This document shows positions 7,457-15,954 of a stretch of 15,954 nucleotides of DNA, in pieces. The stretch lies in contig JBOHRN010000024.1 in assembly GCA_050732775.1 (NCBI GenBank), positions 1 to 15,954 of the forward strand, written 5' to 3'. The DNA comes from JBOHRN01 sp050732775 (lineage in GTDB: Bacteria; Gemmatimonadota; Gemmatimonadetes; Longimicrobiales; Longimicrobiaceae). Positions within the stretch are counted from its first letter, which is position 1; the number at the start of each line of letters is the position of its first letter. The notes under the pieces were generated by a model. That model worked only from the letters and a program-made list of their open reading frames with translations. It was not told where the DNA came from and made no database searches. The position numbers and the translations under genes were made by a program.

Positions 7457-8731
7457 ATGCCCGCTGACAAACATCTGCGCTGCTCCTTCTGCGGCAAGTC
7501 GAAGGAAGCCGTCAAGCGCTTCATCTCCGGGCCGTCGGTTTACATCTGCAACGAGTGCGTCTCTCTCTGCAACGAGATCCTCGCCGAGGAGGAGGAGAAG
7601 GAGACGGGCTCCGACTCGCCCCCCCTACCCACCCCGCGGGAAATCAAGGAGGTTCTCGACCAGTACGTGATCGGCCAGGAGGAGGCCAAGAAGTCGCTCT
7701 CCGTGGCCGTTTACAACCACTACCGCCGGGTCGATCACCAGGGCGTGGTGGACGAGGTGGAGTTGGAGAAGTCCAACATCCTGCTGGTGGGCCCCACCGG
7801 CGTGGGCAAGACTCTGCTGGCCCAGACCCTGGCCCGGGTTCTCCGAGTCCCCTTCACCATCGTGGACGCCACCACCCTCACCGAAGCCGGTTACGTGGGC
7901 GAGGACGTGGAGAATATTCTGGTCCGGCTCCTCCAAGCCGCCGACTTCGAGGTGGCCGAGTGCGAGCGCGGCATCATCTATATCGACGAGATCGACAAGG
8001 TGGCGCGTAAGAGCGAGAACCCCTCCATCACTCGGGATGTTTCGGGCGAGGGGGTGCAGCAGGCCTTGCTCAAGATCCTGGAGGGGACCACCGCCTCGGT
8101 ACCGCCGCAGGGAGGCCGCAAACACCCCCAACAGGAGTACATCCAGGTCGACACCCGCCACATCCTCTTCATCTGCGGCGGGGCTTTCGATGGACTGGAG
8201 AAGATCGTGGAGGCCCGGCTGGGCCAGCGCCAGATCGGCTTCTCCCGCAAGGAAATGGAAGAGGCGAAGGGAGACGGGGATGATGGCGGGGCCGCGCGCG
8301 CGCCCGTCTCCGACCCGCTGCACCACATCGAGCCGGAAGACCTGTTGCGGTTCGGGCTCATCCCCGAACTGGTGGGCCGCATGCCGGTGGTTGTCCCCCT
8401 GGACGAGCTGGACCGCGAAGCCCTGGTGCGCATCCTGCTGGAGCCGAAGAACGCCCTGCTCAAACAGTACGAGAAGATCCTCTCCATCGAGGGGGTGGGG
8501 GTTACCTTCGACCCGGCAGCGGTGCGGGCGGTCGCCGCCAAGGCATTCGAGCGGGGGACGGGGGCGCGGGGGCTGCGCGCGGTCATCGAGCAGATCATGC
8601 GCGACGTGATGTTCGACGTCCCCTCCCGGCTAGACGTGCGCGAAATCATAGTCACCTGCGAATCCGTAACCGAGGGGATCCCCCCGCTGCTGATTCTCTC
8701 CAACGAGGAGAAGCGGAAGAAGGAGGCGTGA
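7457..8731 (+). CDS. clpX: Clp protease ATP-binding subunit ClpX
   Basis: AAA+ unfoldase that recognises tagged or specific substrates and feeds them to ClpP. It has 424 residues. The N-terminal zinc-binding domain has Cys9, Cys12, Cys31 and Cys34. The AAA+ core has Walker A GPTGVGKT (112-119), pore-1 loop GYVGED (145-150), Walker B IIYIDE (173-178), the RKH pore loop (221-223), an IGF tripeptide for ClpP docking (260-262) and sensor-2 GARGLR (369-374). Between the IGF loop and VEPEDL-like helix is a Gly/Asp/Ala-rich stretch (~270-286), encoded by an alternating GC run around 8291-8301; loops in this region vary between species. The stop overlaps the engB start as GTGA. lon, common after clpX elsewhere, is absent here. 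Confidence 0.98.
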   Translation: MPADKHLRCSFCGKSKEAVKRFISGPSVYICNECVSLCNEILAEEEEKETGSDSPPLPTPREIKEVLDQYVIGQEEAKKSLSVAVYNHYRRVDHQGVVDEVELEKSNILLVGPTGVGKTLLAQTLARVLRVPFTIVDATTLTEAGYVGEDVENILVRLLQAADFEVAECERGIIYIDEIDKVARKSENPSITRDVSGEGVQQALLKILEGTTASVPPQGGRKHPQQEYIQVDTRHILFICGGAFDGLEKIVEARLGQRQIGFSRKEMEEAKGDGDDGGAARAPVSDPLHHIEPEDLLRFGLIPELVGRMPVVVPLDELDREALVRILLEPKNALLKQYEKILSIEGVGVTFDPAAVRAVAAKAFERGTGARGLRAVIEQIMRDVMFDVPSRLDVREIIVTCESVTEGIPPLLILSNEEKRKKEA

Positions 8732-9338
8732 AGGTCCACGCCGCCGAATTCATAGGGGCCATCGGTTCCCCCGGACAGCCGCTGCCCCCCTTAGCGGGCT
8801 CCCTTCCCCAGGTGGCGTTTTCGGGCCGCTCCAACGTAGGCAAATCCTCCCTTCTCAACCGGCTGCTGGGCCGCACCCGCACCCCCCTGGCCCGGGTCTC
8901 GCGCCAGCCGGGGAAGACCCGTGAGGTCAACTTTTTCCGCATACGCGGCGACGGCCCCGAGTTCGTGCTGGTGGACCTGCCCGGCTACGGCTTCGCCCGG
9001 GTGCCCGGTCCGGTGCGGGAGAGGTGGGGAGCGCTGGTCGAAAGCTACTTCAAGAGTGCCCGGGGGTTGGCCGGGGTGGTTCAACTCATCGACGCCCGCC
9101 GCCCCCCCACCCCGGACGACCGGCGGGCCGTGGAGTACTTGGCCAGACTCGGCGCCCCCCTTCTCTTTGCCCTTACCAAGGTTGACAAAGTGAAGCGGAG
9201 TGGGCGGGAGCGGGCGGTCGAGGAGGTGGCGGAGCTGTTCGGGGTAGGGGCCGGCCAAGTAGTCCCCTTCTCTTCTCTCACGGGAGAGGGGCGGGGGGAG
9301 TTGCTGGCCGCGGTGGGCGAGCTCTTGGAGGGGGCGTC

Positions 9339-9354
<16 letters not shown>
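8728..9354 (+). CDS. engB: Ribosome biogenesis GTPase EngB (YihA/YsxC)
   Basis: TrmE-Era-class GTPase needed in many bacteria for late assembly of the 50S ribosomal subunit. It has 208 residues. Nucleotide motifs are G1 GRSNVGKS (33-40), a switch region with PGKTREVNFF (61-70), G3 DLPGYGFA (83-90), G4 TKVDK (150-154) and G5 around SSLTGEG (182-188). The GTG at 8728 overlaps the clpX stop, and its N-terminus MKVHAAEFI matches the typical family start. An AAGGAGG lies only one base before the GTG, too close for a standard ribosome binding site, so translation is probably coupled to clpX. The 3' end overlaps the convergent sigma-54 regulator gene by 16 bp. Confidence 0.95.
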
Positions 9355-10853
<1,499 letters not shown>

Positions 10854-10855
10854 GG

Positions 10856-11953
10856 CTACTTTCCGGCGGTTCCGTCTTGATAAAAAGGCGGCCTCCTCAC
10901 TAGCGCCGCTACCCTCACCCCACGGATCTCGACCTCTACCCGGGTCCCGGGCCGGGCGTGCTCTACCGGCAGGTAGGCGAGCCCCACCCCTTTGCCCAAC
11001 GACGGCCCCAGCGTACCGCTGGTCACCCGGGCGACTTGCTCGCCGCGCTGGAGCACCCGGTAGCCGGGCCGCGGAAAGCCGCGCCCCTCCAACTCAAAGC
11101 CGGTGAGCCGCGCTTTAATCCCTTGCTCCTTTTGCCGCAAGAGCGCGCCCCGTCCGATAAACTCCCCCTTGTCGAGCTTCACGATCCAACCAAGAGCGGC
11201 CTCCAACGGGGTCCTCTCCTCGCTCAAGTCATTGCCGTACAAGGCGTACCCCATCTCCAGCCGGAGGGTGTCGCGGGCGCCGAGGCCGGCCGGCAGGGGC
11301 CCCCCGCCCTCTCCCGCCGCCAGCAACTCGCGCCACACCCGGGGGGCGTCGTCCCACGCCAGGTACAGTTCGAAGCCGTCCTCGCCCGTATACCCGGTCC
11401 GGCTGATAACCGCCCTGCAGCCCGCCACCTCGCCCTCGGCGAATCGGTAGTAGCCGATCCCGCCCAGCTCTGCCGAGCAGAGTGGCGCCAGCATGGCCGC
11501 CGCCCCCGGACCTTGCAGGGCCAAGAGGGCGGTCTGGTCTGAAGTATCCCTCACCTCGGCGTCGAAGCCAGCGGCGTGCTCTTGGAGCCACGCCAAGTCC
11601 TTTTCCCGGTTGGCTGCGTTGACCACCAGCATCAGCCGGTCGTCAAAGCGGTACACGATCAGGTCGTCGATCACCCCGCCGCTAGCCAGCAGCAGGGTGG
11701 AGTACTGCGCCTGTCCCTCCTCCAGACGGGAGACGTCGTTGCTGGTTAGGTACTGGACCAGCTGCTCGCGACCGGGGCCGCGCACCTCGACTTCGCCCAT
11801 GTGGGAGACGTCGAAGAGCCCGGCGCGCTCGCGCACCGCCCGGTGCTCAGAGGTGATGCCGGTAGGGTACTGGACCGGCATCTCCCACCCGGCGAAGGGC
11901 ACCGATTTGGCGCCGAGGCGCTGGTGTTCTTGGTAAAGCGGAGTTCGTTTCAT
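10856..11953 (-). CDS. gcvT: Aminomethyltransferase, glycine cleavage system T protein
   Basis: Transfers the aminomethyl carbon from lipoylated GcvH to tetrahydrofolate, releasing ammonia and making 5,10-methylene-THF. It has 365 residues, normal length. Visible features: N-terminal GAKSVPFAGWEMPVQY (14-29), DVSHMG (48-53), the catalytic-Asp segment GGVIDDLIVYR (92-102), folate-site GYTGEDGFELY (187-197), ARDTLRLEMG (226-235) and the C-terminal TSGTLGPSLGKGVGLAY (311-327). The ATG at 11953 overlaps the argF stop (ATGA), so translation is likely coupled. gcvH and gcvP are not in this window. Pairing with argF is an uncommon arrangement; release of ammonia or one-carbon and nitrogen balance may be the shared theme, but that is only a guess. 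Confidence 0.96.
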   Translation of the reverse strand: MKRTPLYQEHQRLGAKSVPFAGWEMPVQYPTGITSEHRAVRERAGLFDVSHMGEVEVRGPGREQLVQYLTSNDVSRLEEGQAQYSTLLLASGGVIDDLIVYRFDDRLMLVVNAANREKDLAWLQEHAAGFDAEVRDTSDQTALLALQGPGAAAMLAPLCSAELGGIGYYRFAEGEVAGCRAVISRTGYTGEDGFELYLAWDDAPRVWRELLAAGEGGGPLPAGLGARDTLRLEMGYALYGNDLSEERTPLEAALGWIVKLDKGEFIGRGALLRQKEQGIKARLTGFELEGRGFPRPGYRVLQRGEQVARVTSGTLGPSLGKGVGLAYLPVEHARPGTRVEVEIRGVRVAALVRRPPFYQDGTAGK

Positions 11954-12861
11954 GCCATCAGCCGCGCCAGGATCGCCTTCTGGACGTGGAGCCGGTTTTC
12001 CGCCTGGTCGAAGACCCGCGAGCGAGCACCCTCGATCACACCTTCGCTGACCTCCTCGCCCCGGTGGGCGGGCAGGCAGTGGAGAAAGATAGCCCGCTCC
12101 GACGCCCGCTCCAGCAGCCGTTCGTCCACCGTGAAGCCCTGAAAGCTACGCGCCCGCTCTGACTGTTCCCCCTCCTGGCCCATCGACGCCCATACGTCGG
12201 TGTTGACCACGTCGGCGCCCTCGGCCGCCTCGGCGGGGTCCCTGGTCAGTATCACCCGCGCCCCGCCGCGGGCGCGCTCGAGTATTTCACGATCCGGGTC
12301 AAACCCCTCGGGCACGGCGAGCCATAGCTCGAACCCCATCCGGTACGCCGCGTCGAGCCAGGAGTTCGCCATGTTGTTGCCGTCCCCGATCCACGCCACC
12401 TTCAGCGAGGCAAACCCTTCGCCGAGCTGTTCGCGCACGGTGAGCAGATCGGCCATTACCTGGCAGGGGTGGAGGAGGTCGGTGAGCCCGTTTATCACCG
12501 GGACTGAGCCGTGCCGGGCCAGCTCTTCCACGTCGGCGTGGGCAAAGGTGCGGATCATGACGCCGTCCACGTAGCGCGAGAGCACGCGGGCGGTGTCCTT
12601 GATGGGCTCGCCCCGGCCGAGTTGGATGTCTCGCGCCGAGAGGAAGAGGGCGTGCCCGCCGAGCTGGAGCGTTGCCACCTCGAAGGAGACGCGCGTGCGG
12701 GTCGAGCTCTTGGTGAAGATCATGGCCAGCGTCTTGCCCTCCAGCGGTCGCTCCCGGTAACGCCCCGCCTTCATCTCGAGGGCGAGTTCCAGGGTAGCGG
12801 AGAGCTCTTTCCGGGTAAAGTCGGGGATGGCCAGGAAGTCTCGCTTAGTGGCGGATGGCAT
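11950..12861 (-). CDS. argF: Ornithine carbamoyltransferase
   Basis: Converts carbamoyl phosphate + L-ornithine to citrulline in arginine synthesis. It has 303 residues from the ATG at 12861, the standard length. Carbamoyl-phosphate motifs are SSTRTR (52-57) and HPCQ (131-134). The middle has GDGNNMANSW (159-168). Ornithine-side motifs DVWASMG (222-228) and HCLPAHRG (261-268) identify it as an ornithine rather than aspartate or acetylornithine transcarbamylase. An upstream in-frame start at 12951 adds 30 residues not expected in the family and is rejected. The ribosome binding site is weak. It is the first gene of the argF-gcvT-regulator operon and is divergent from the metallopeptidase lipoprotein gene across 135 bp. 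No convincing arginine-repressor box was found. Confidence 0.96.
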   Translation of the reverse strand: MPSATKRDFLAIPDFTRKELSATLELALEMKAGRYRERPLEGKTLAMIFTKSSTRTRVSFEVATLQLGGHALFLSARDIQLGRGEPIKDTARVLSRYVDGVMIRTFAHADVEELARHGSVPVINGLTDLLHPCQVMADLLTVREQLGEGFASLKVAWIGDGNNMANSWLDAAYRMGFELWLAVPEGFDPDREILERARGGARVILTRDPAEAAEGADVVNTDVWASMGQEGEQSERARSFQGFTVDERLLERASERAIFLHCLPAHRGEEVSEGVIEGARSRVFDQAENRLHVQKAILARLMA

Positions 12862-12879
12862 CAACGGATCGTCTAACGG

Positions 12880-12895
12880 TGGGCGGGCAGTTGCC
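12880..12895 (+). promoter_or_regulatory. Weak sigma-54-like element upstream of the metallopeptidase gene
   Basis: TGGGCGG, four bases, TTGCC keeps the TGG and TTGC cores at correct spacing but misses CAC in the -24 element and A/T at the last position. It would start transcription near 12906 for the gene at 12997. The divergent region 12862-12996 shows no convincing sigma-70 promoter on either strand. This is a marginal match and could be chance. Confidence 0.2.
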
Positions 12896-12996
12896 GACGG
12901 TTGCCAAGTTATCACCCTGTTCTCTGGTAGACCACAGCCCGCGCGGAGCAAATCGCCCCTAAACGGGTACCCGGAAGGGCCAACCTCACGAAAGCG

Positions 12997-14739
12997 ATGA
13001 ACCGACCACTCAACTTCCTAATTACGGCCCTACTACTGGCGGCCGCCTGCTCGGACTCTCCCAGCGATCCCGGCGACGGGAACGGGAACGGGAACGGGGG
13101 AGGAAACTCCAAGGGAGTTCCCAACCCAGGGGATATCCTCCGGCTCAACACTAGCGCCGACCCGGAGTGCGAAGAAGAGGATTACCACTTCGGCCGGGTG
13201 GTGGCGGTCACGGACCGGGCGGTGGTGGTGGCCGACACAGCCAATCCTGGGGGCGGCTTCAGCGACGCCGAATACCGGACGTTCGGTGAGGCGTTTGACC
13301 AGCTAGCTTACCCGGTGGTGGTCGAGAACTTTGGCGAACCGGTAGACCTGGACGAGAACGGCGGCCGCTCCATCATCTTCTTTACCCGCGCCGTCAACGA
13401 ACTGACCGACCCGGAGGGTGACTCGTACGTGGGTGGCTTCTTCTGGCCCGGCGACCTATTCCCCCGCCAAAGCGCCGACGGCTTCTCGGGTTGCCCCATC
13501 AGCAACTACGCCGAGATCTTTTACCTTGTGGTACCCGACCCGCTCGGCCAGGTGAGCCGCGCCTTCTCCAAAGATTTCGTGGCCCGCATCGCGGTGAGCA
13601 CCATCGGCCACGAATTTCAACATCTGGTCAACGCCTCGCGCCGCATGTACGTGATCGAGGAGAACGGTTTCCAGTTCGAGGAGACCTGGCTGAACGAGGG
13701 GTTGAGCCACGTCACCGAGGAGCTGATGTTCTTCCGCCAGGCCGGTTTGGGTCCGGACATGAACATCGACACCACGACCATCCGGCAGAGTGACCAGGTG
13801 CTGGACGCCTTCAACGAGTTCGCCGTGCAGAACTTCTTGCGCTACGCCTCGTACCTGGAGGAACCGCCTCCCCCTTCCAGCTCGCCCCTGAACGGTGACC
13901 AGGTGTCGCTGGCCACGCGCGGCTCCATCTGGACCTTCTTGCGCTACGCCGCCGATCGGAAAGGCTCTCAGCAGGGGCTCTGGTTCGACCTGGGCAACAC
14001 CCGCACCGCCGGTCTGGAAAACCTGGAGCGCGCGCTGGGCGTAGACCCCCTCGACTGGCTGCGTGAGTGGAGCGTGGCCGTCTTTGCCGACGACCAGGCC
14101 CCGGTGGAAGCCCGCTTCACACAACCGAGCTGGAACTTCCGCGCCGTTTACCCGGCCTTCCGGGACGCGGACGGTAAACCGGTCTTCCCCGAGTTCCCGC
14201 TCCAGGTGGAGCCGTTAGACGACGTCTCGGAGGTGTCGGTCTCGGTGGGGGGTGGCACCGCCCTTTTCGTGCGGGTGGGGGTGTTGGCCGGGGGCCAGGC
14301 GGAGGTCACGATAACTTCGGGCGGGAGCCCACCGCCGGCAGAGGTCGAGGTCTCGGTGGTAAACGAGGAGACCGGCCAGGTCACCGTACACTCCGGCGCC
14401 GACGCCGGGAGCATCGAACTCGCGGGGGGGAGCGGGGGGGCCAGCTATCTGCTCATCCCCTTCCACTCCTCGCCCGCTCCTTCGGCTACGGTCTCGCTTT
14501 CGCTGGCTTCCAGCGGGGCCCAGCCCGCCTTGGCGCTCGCGCCCTGGGCGAGCAGGAGGGCCGCACCGGCACCGCCCGGTCCCGCCCTGACCTCTCCCTG
14601 GCTCGAGTTTGGGCTCAAGCCCGACGCGGCGTTCCACCGCGACCTGCTGGAGCGGGCCAAGCGGGAACTGGAACCGTTGATCCCGTTCGCGCGCGAGGTG
14701 TACGAGGAGCGGTTCGTCCGACCCCTTGACCGGAGTTGA
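12997..14739 (+). CDS. Putative secreted lipoprotein zinc metallopeptidase (M30-like)
   Basis: A 580-residue exported protein. A short positively charged start and hydrophobic stretch end in LLAAAC, making Cys18 the likely lipidated residue. A Ser/Asp/Gly/Asn-rich linker (19-46) contains a Gly-Asn repeat. The catalytic region has IGHEFQHLVN (203-212), a HExxH zinc motif, followed by ETWLNEGLSHVTEE (229-242), where Glu234 could be the third zinc ligand as in gluzincins. This layout resembles hyicolysin-type (M30) peptidases. Cys58 and Cys166 could form a disulfide. Residues ~405-505 look like a beta-sandwich domain (many alternating Val/Ser), followed by an Ala/Pro-rich stretch and a charged helical tail (~535-580). 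Substrate is unknown. The next gene, also a lipoprotein, begins four bases after the stop. Confidence 0.75.
   Translation: MNRPLNFLITALLLAAACSDSPSDPGDGNGNGNGGGNSKGVPNPGDILRLNTSADPECEEEDYHFGRVVAVTDRAVVVADTANPGGGFSDAEYRTFGEAFDQLAYPVVVENFGEPVDLDENGGRSIIFFTRAVNELTDPEGDSYVGGFFWPGDLFPRQSADGFSGCPISNYAEIFYLVVPDPLGQVSRAFSKDFVARIAVSTIGHEFQHLVNASRRMYVIEENGFQFEETWLNEGLSHVTEELMFFRQAGLGPDMNIDTTTIRQSDQVLDAFNEFAVQNFLRYASYLEEPPPPSSSPLNGDQVSLATRGSIWTFLRYAADRKGSQQGLWFDLGNTRTAGLENLERALGVDPLDWLREWSVAVFADDQAPVEARFTQPSWNFRAVYPAFRDADGKPVFPEFPLQVEPLDDVSEVSVSVGGGTALFVRVGVLAGGQAEVTITSGGSPPPAEVEVSVVNEETGQVTVHSGADAGSIELAGGSGGASYLLIPFHSSPAPSATVSLSLASSGAQPALALAPWASRRAAPAPPGPALTSPWLEFGLKPDAAFHRDLLERAKRELEPLIPFAREVYEERFVRPLDRS
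13078..13095 (+). repeat. Hexanucleotide repeat GGGAAC x3 in the lipoprotein linker
   Basis: Three perfect tandem copies of GGGAAC encode part of a Gly-Asn linker just after the lipid anchor of the metallopeptidase. Copy changes stay in frame, so slippage would only lengthen or shorten the linker. Confidence 0.8.
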
Positions 14740-14743
14740 TGAC

Positions 14744-15241
14744 ATGCGCCCCCTACTTTTGCTGGCCTTGCTCGTACTCCCGGCGGCGTGCGCCGTCCCC
14801 AATGACGGGGAGGACGGCGAACAGACCGCCGCGGGCACCTCCCGCTGGGTGGGTACCGTGGCGGTGGTGGGTTCGGCTCCGATGAACGTCGCCGTCGTCC
14901 TGCGCGACGACGACCCCCGGGCCTTCAACCCGTACCTGACTGGTCCTCTGGTTAGCGAGCTGCGGCGGCTCTCCGGCCTCACCGTGGCGGTGGAGGGGGA
15001 AGAGCCGGAGAGGCCCGGCTGGATCGAGGTGGAGCGTTACCAGGTGCTTTCACTCGACGGCGACCCGGTGGTGGCCGGGGTGGTGGAACGGGGCGAGGAG
15101 GGGGAGTTGGTGCTCCGAACCAGTGACGGTACCCGCTACCCGCTCAGTGGGGCGGAGGGACGGGTGGAGCCGGGCTGGAAGATCTGGGTCAAGGGAGACC
15201 CCGGGCTGGCGCTCAGCGTCTACGGCGTGATCCGGGACTAG
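14744..15241 (+). CDS. Small lipoprotein of unknown function, possible OB-like tandem
   Basis: I do not recognise the family. It is a 165-residue protein with a lipoprotein signal peptide (MRPLLLLALLVLPAAC, Cys16 as lipidation site) and an acidic linker (~17-32). The remainder looks all-beta. Residues ~37-102 (GTVAVVG...VAVEGE...VERYQVL) and ~112-163 (GVVERG...IWVKGD...SVYGVI) follow a similar pattern of strands ending in a V-x-V/I-x-G turn and a final strand with a tyrosine, which suggests two OB-like halves, perhaps an internal duplication. The ATG at 14744 is chosen over an earlier start at 14726 because the signal peptide begins there and GGAG lies eight bases upstream. It is probably cotranscribed with the metallopeptidase and could be an accessory, inhibitor or adaptor. 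Confidence 0.7.
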   Translation: MRPLLLLALLVLPAACAVPNDGEDGEQTAAGTSRWVGTVAVVGSAPMNVAVVLRDDDPRAFNPYLTGPLVSELRRLSGLTVAVEGEEPERPGWIEVERYQVLSLDGDPVVAGVVERGEEGELVLRTSDGTRYPLSGAEGRVEPGWKIWVKGDPGLALSVYGVIRD

Positions 15242-15954
15242 ACGTACTTCAGCCCGCTACCGGTATTGAAGAGCGCCACCTCGTCGTCGGGAGACAGTAT
15301 CCCCTGCTGCAGAGTTTTTGCTACAGCCGCGGCGGTGGCCGCCCCCTCGGGCGCGCAGAAGACCCCCGTAACGGTGCCCACGATGCCCGTCCAGGCGGCC
15401 ATCTCCTCGTCGCTGACCGCCACCGCCCCGCCGCCGGACTCCCGTAGCGCCCGTAGAATGAGAAAGTCTCCCACCGCTTTCGGCACCAAGAGCCCCGAGG
15501 CGTAGGTCTCGGCCCCTTCCCACGGCTCGGCCGCCTCGGCCCCGCTCTCCCACGCCCGCACCATGGGCGCGCACCCGGCGGCCTGCACCGAGACCATCTT
15601 CGGGCGCTTGGGACCGATCCAGCCGAGCCGCTCCAGCTCGTCGAACGCCTTCCACATACCCACCAGCCCGGTGCCACCGCCGGTAGGGTAGATGACGGCG
15701 TCAGGGAGCCGCCAGCCCAGCTGCTCCGCCAGCTCGTACCCCAGGGTCTTTTTGCCCTCTACCCGGTACGGCTCTTTGAGCGTGGAGAGGTCGAACCAGC
15801 CGTGCCGCTCCACCCCCTGGGCCACCCGCAGCGCGCAGTCGGAGATGACACCGTCCAGCAGCTCCAGCCCAGCCCCCAAGGCGCGTATCTCTTCCAGGAT
15901 GGGGCGCGGAGTGTGACGCGGTACCACCACGTGTACCGGCACCCCGGCCGCGGG
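15238..15954 (-). CDS. thrC: Threonine synthase, C-terminal 238 residues (gene cut by window end)
   Basis: PLP-dependent enzyme converting O-phosphohomoserine to threonine and phosphate, the last step of threonine synthesis. The reading frame stays open to the right edge of the window, and the GTG at 15942 is internal: PAAG precedes VPVHVVVPRHTP, a conserved inner segment of the fold. The PLP-binding lysine therefore lies outside the window. Visible features are STLKEPYRVEGKKTLGYELAEQ, the PLP-phosphate loop PTGGGTGLVGMWKAF, GLLVPKAVGDFLILRALRES and the terminal LFNTGSGLKYV. This pattern belongs to the archaeal/plant-like group of threonine synthases. Its stop lies in a CTAG shared with the convergent lipoprotein gene. 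Confidence 0.9.
   Translation of the reverse strand, partial: PAAGVPVHVVVPRHTPRPILEEIRALGAGLELLDGVISDCALRVAQGVERHGWFDLSTLKEPYRVEGKKTLGYELAEQLGWRLPDAVIYPTGGGTGLVGMWKAFDELERLGWIGPKRPKMVSVQAAGCAPMVRAWESGAEAAEPWEGAETYASGLLVPKAVGDFLILRALRESGGGAVAVSDEEMAAWTGIVGTVTGVFCAPEGAATAAAVAKTLQQGILSPDDEVALFNTGSGLKYV

Noticed and set aside
8291..8302. Alternating GC run in clpX (possible Z-DNA)
   Set aside because: Short, inside a coding region and explained by Ala/Arg codons in a variable loop at this base composition.

Overview
The window is a GC-rich (roughly two-thirds G+C by eye), densely packed bacterial chromosome segment with housekeeping genes on both strands. Two lipoproteins and a membrane-anchored HtrA protease point to a Gram-negative-type envelope. 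The gene content, the style of the sigma-54 regulator and the threonine synthase subtype would suit Gemmatimonadota or a neighbouring phylum. That placement is an inference from memory of the families, not a demonstrated fact.

Left part (1-1639, minus strand): a two-gene toxin-antitoxin module (MazF/PemK-like toxin at 109-450, small antitoxin at 447-698, GTGA overlap) lies downstream of a trimeric-type purine nucleoside phosphorylase (821-1639).

Middle-left (1640-9354, plus strand): an almost uninterrupted proteostasis block, dnaK - htrA - tRNA-Leu(UAG) - tig - clpP - clpX - engB. It covers nascent-chain folding (trigger factor), general folding (DnaK), regulated degradation (ClpXP), envelope quality control (HtrA) and 50S assembly (EngB). 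tig/clpP and clpX/engB overlap by four bases, and GC-rich hairpins follow dnaK and htrA. The standout signal is an exact match to the sigma-54 (RpoN) -24/-12 promoter consensus at 1735-1750, 58 bp before dnaK, with an imperfect dyad about 60 bp upstream of the predicted start. No CIRCE element or complete sigma-32 promoter is visible there. This suggests a DnaK gene controlled by an enhancer-binding protein.

Middle-right (9339-12861, minus strand): an apparent operon argF - gcvT - sigma-54 enhancer-binding protein, with a 4-bp overlap and then a 2-bp gap. The regulator has an intact GAFTGA loop and Fis-type HTH but an atypical receiver domain and no histidine kinase nearby. It is a possible, unproven partner for the dnaK promoter.

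Right part (12997-15954): two adjacent plus-strand lipoprotein genes, a HEFQH metallopeptidase (M30-like) and a small unrecognised protein that may have two OB-like halves. They run convergently into a threonine synthase gene cut by the window edge. The last two genes share one palindromic CTAG as their stop codon. No CRISPR array, insertion sequence, rRNA or prophage is visible, and no gene-free stretch exceeds 300 bases.
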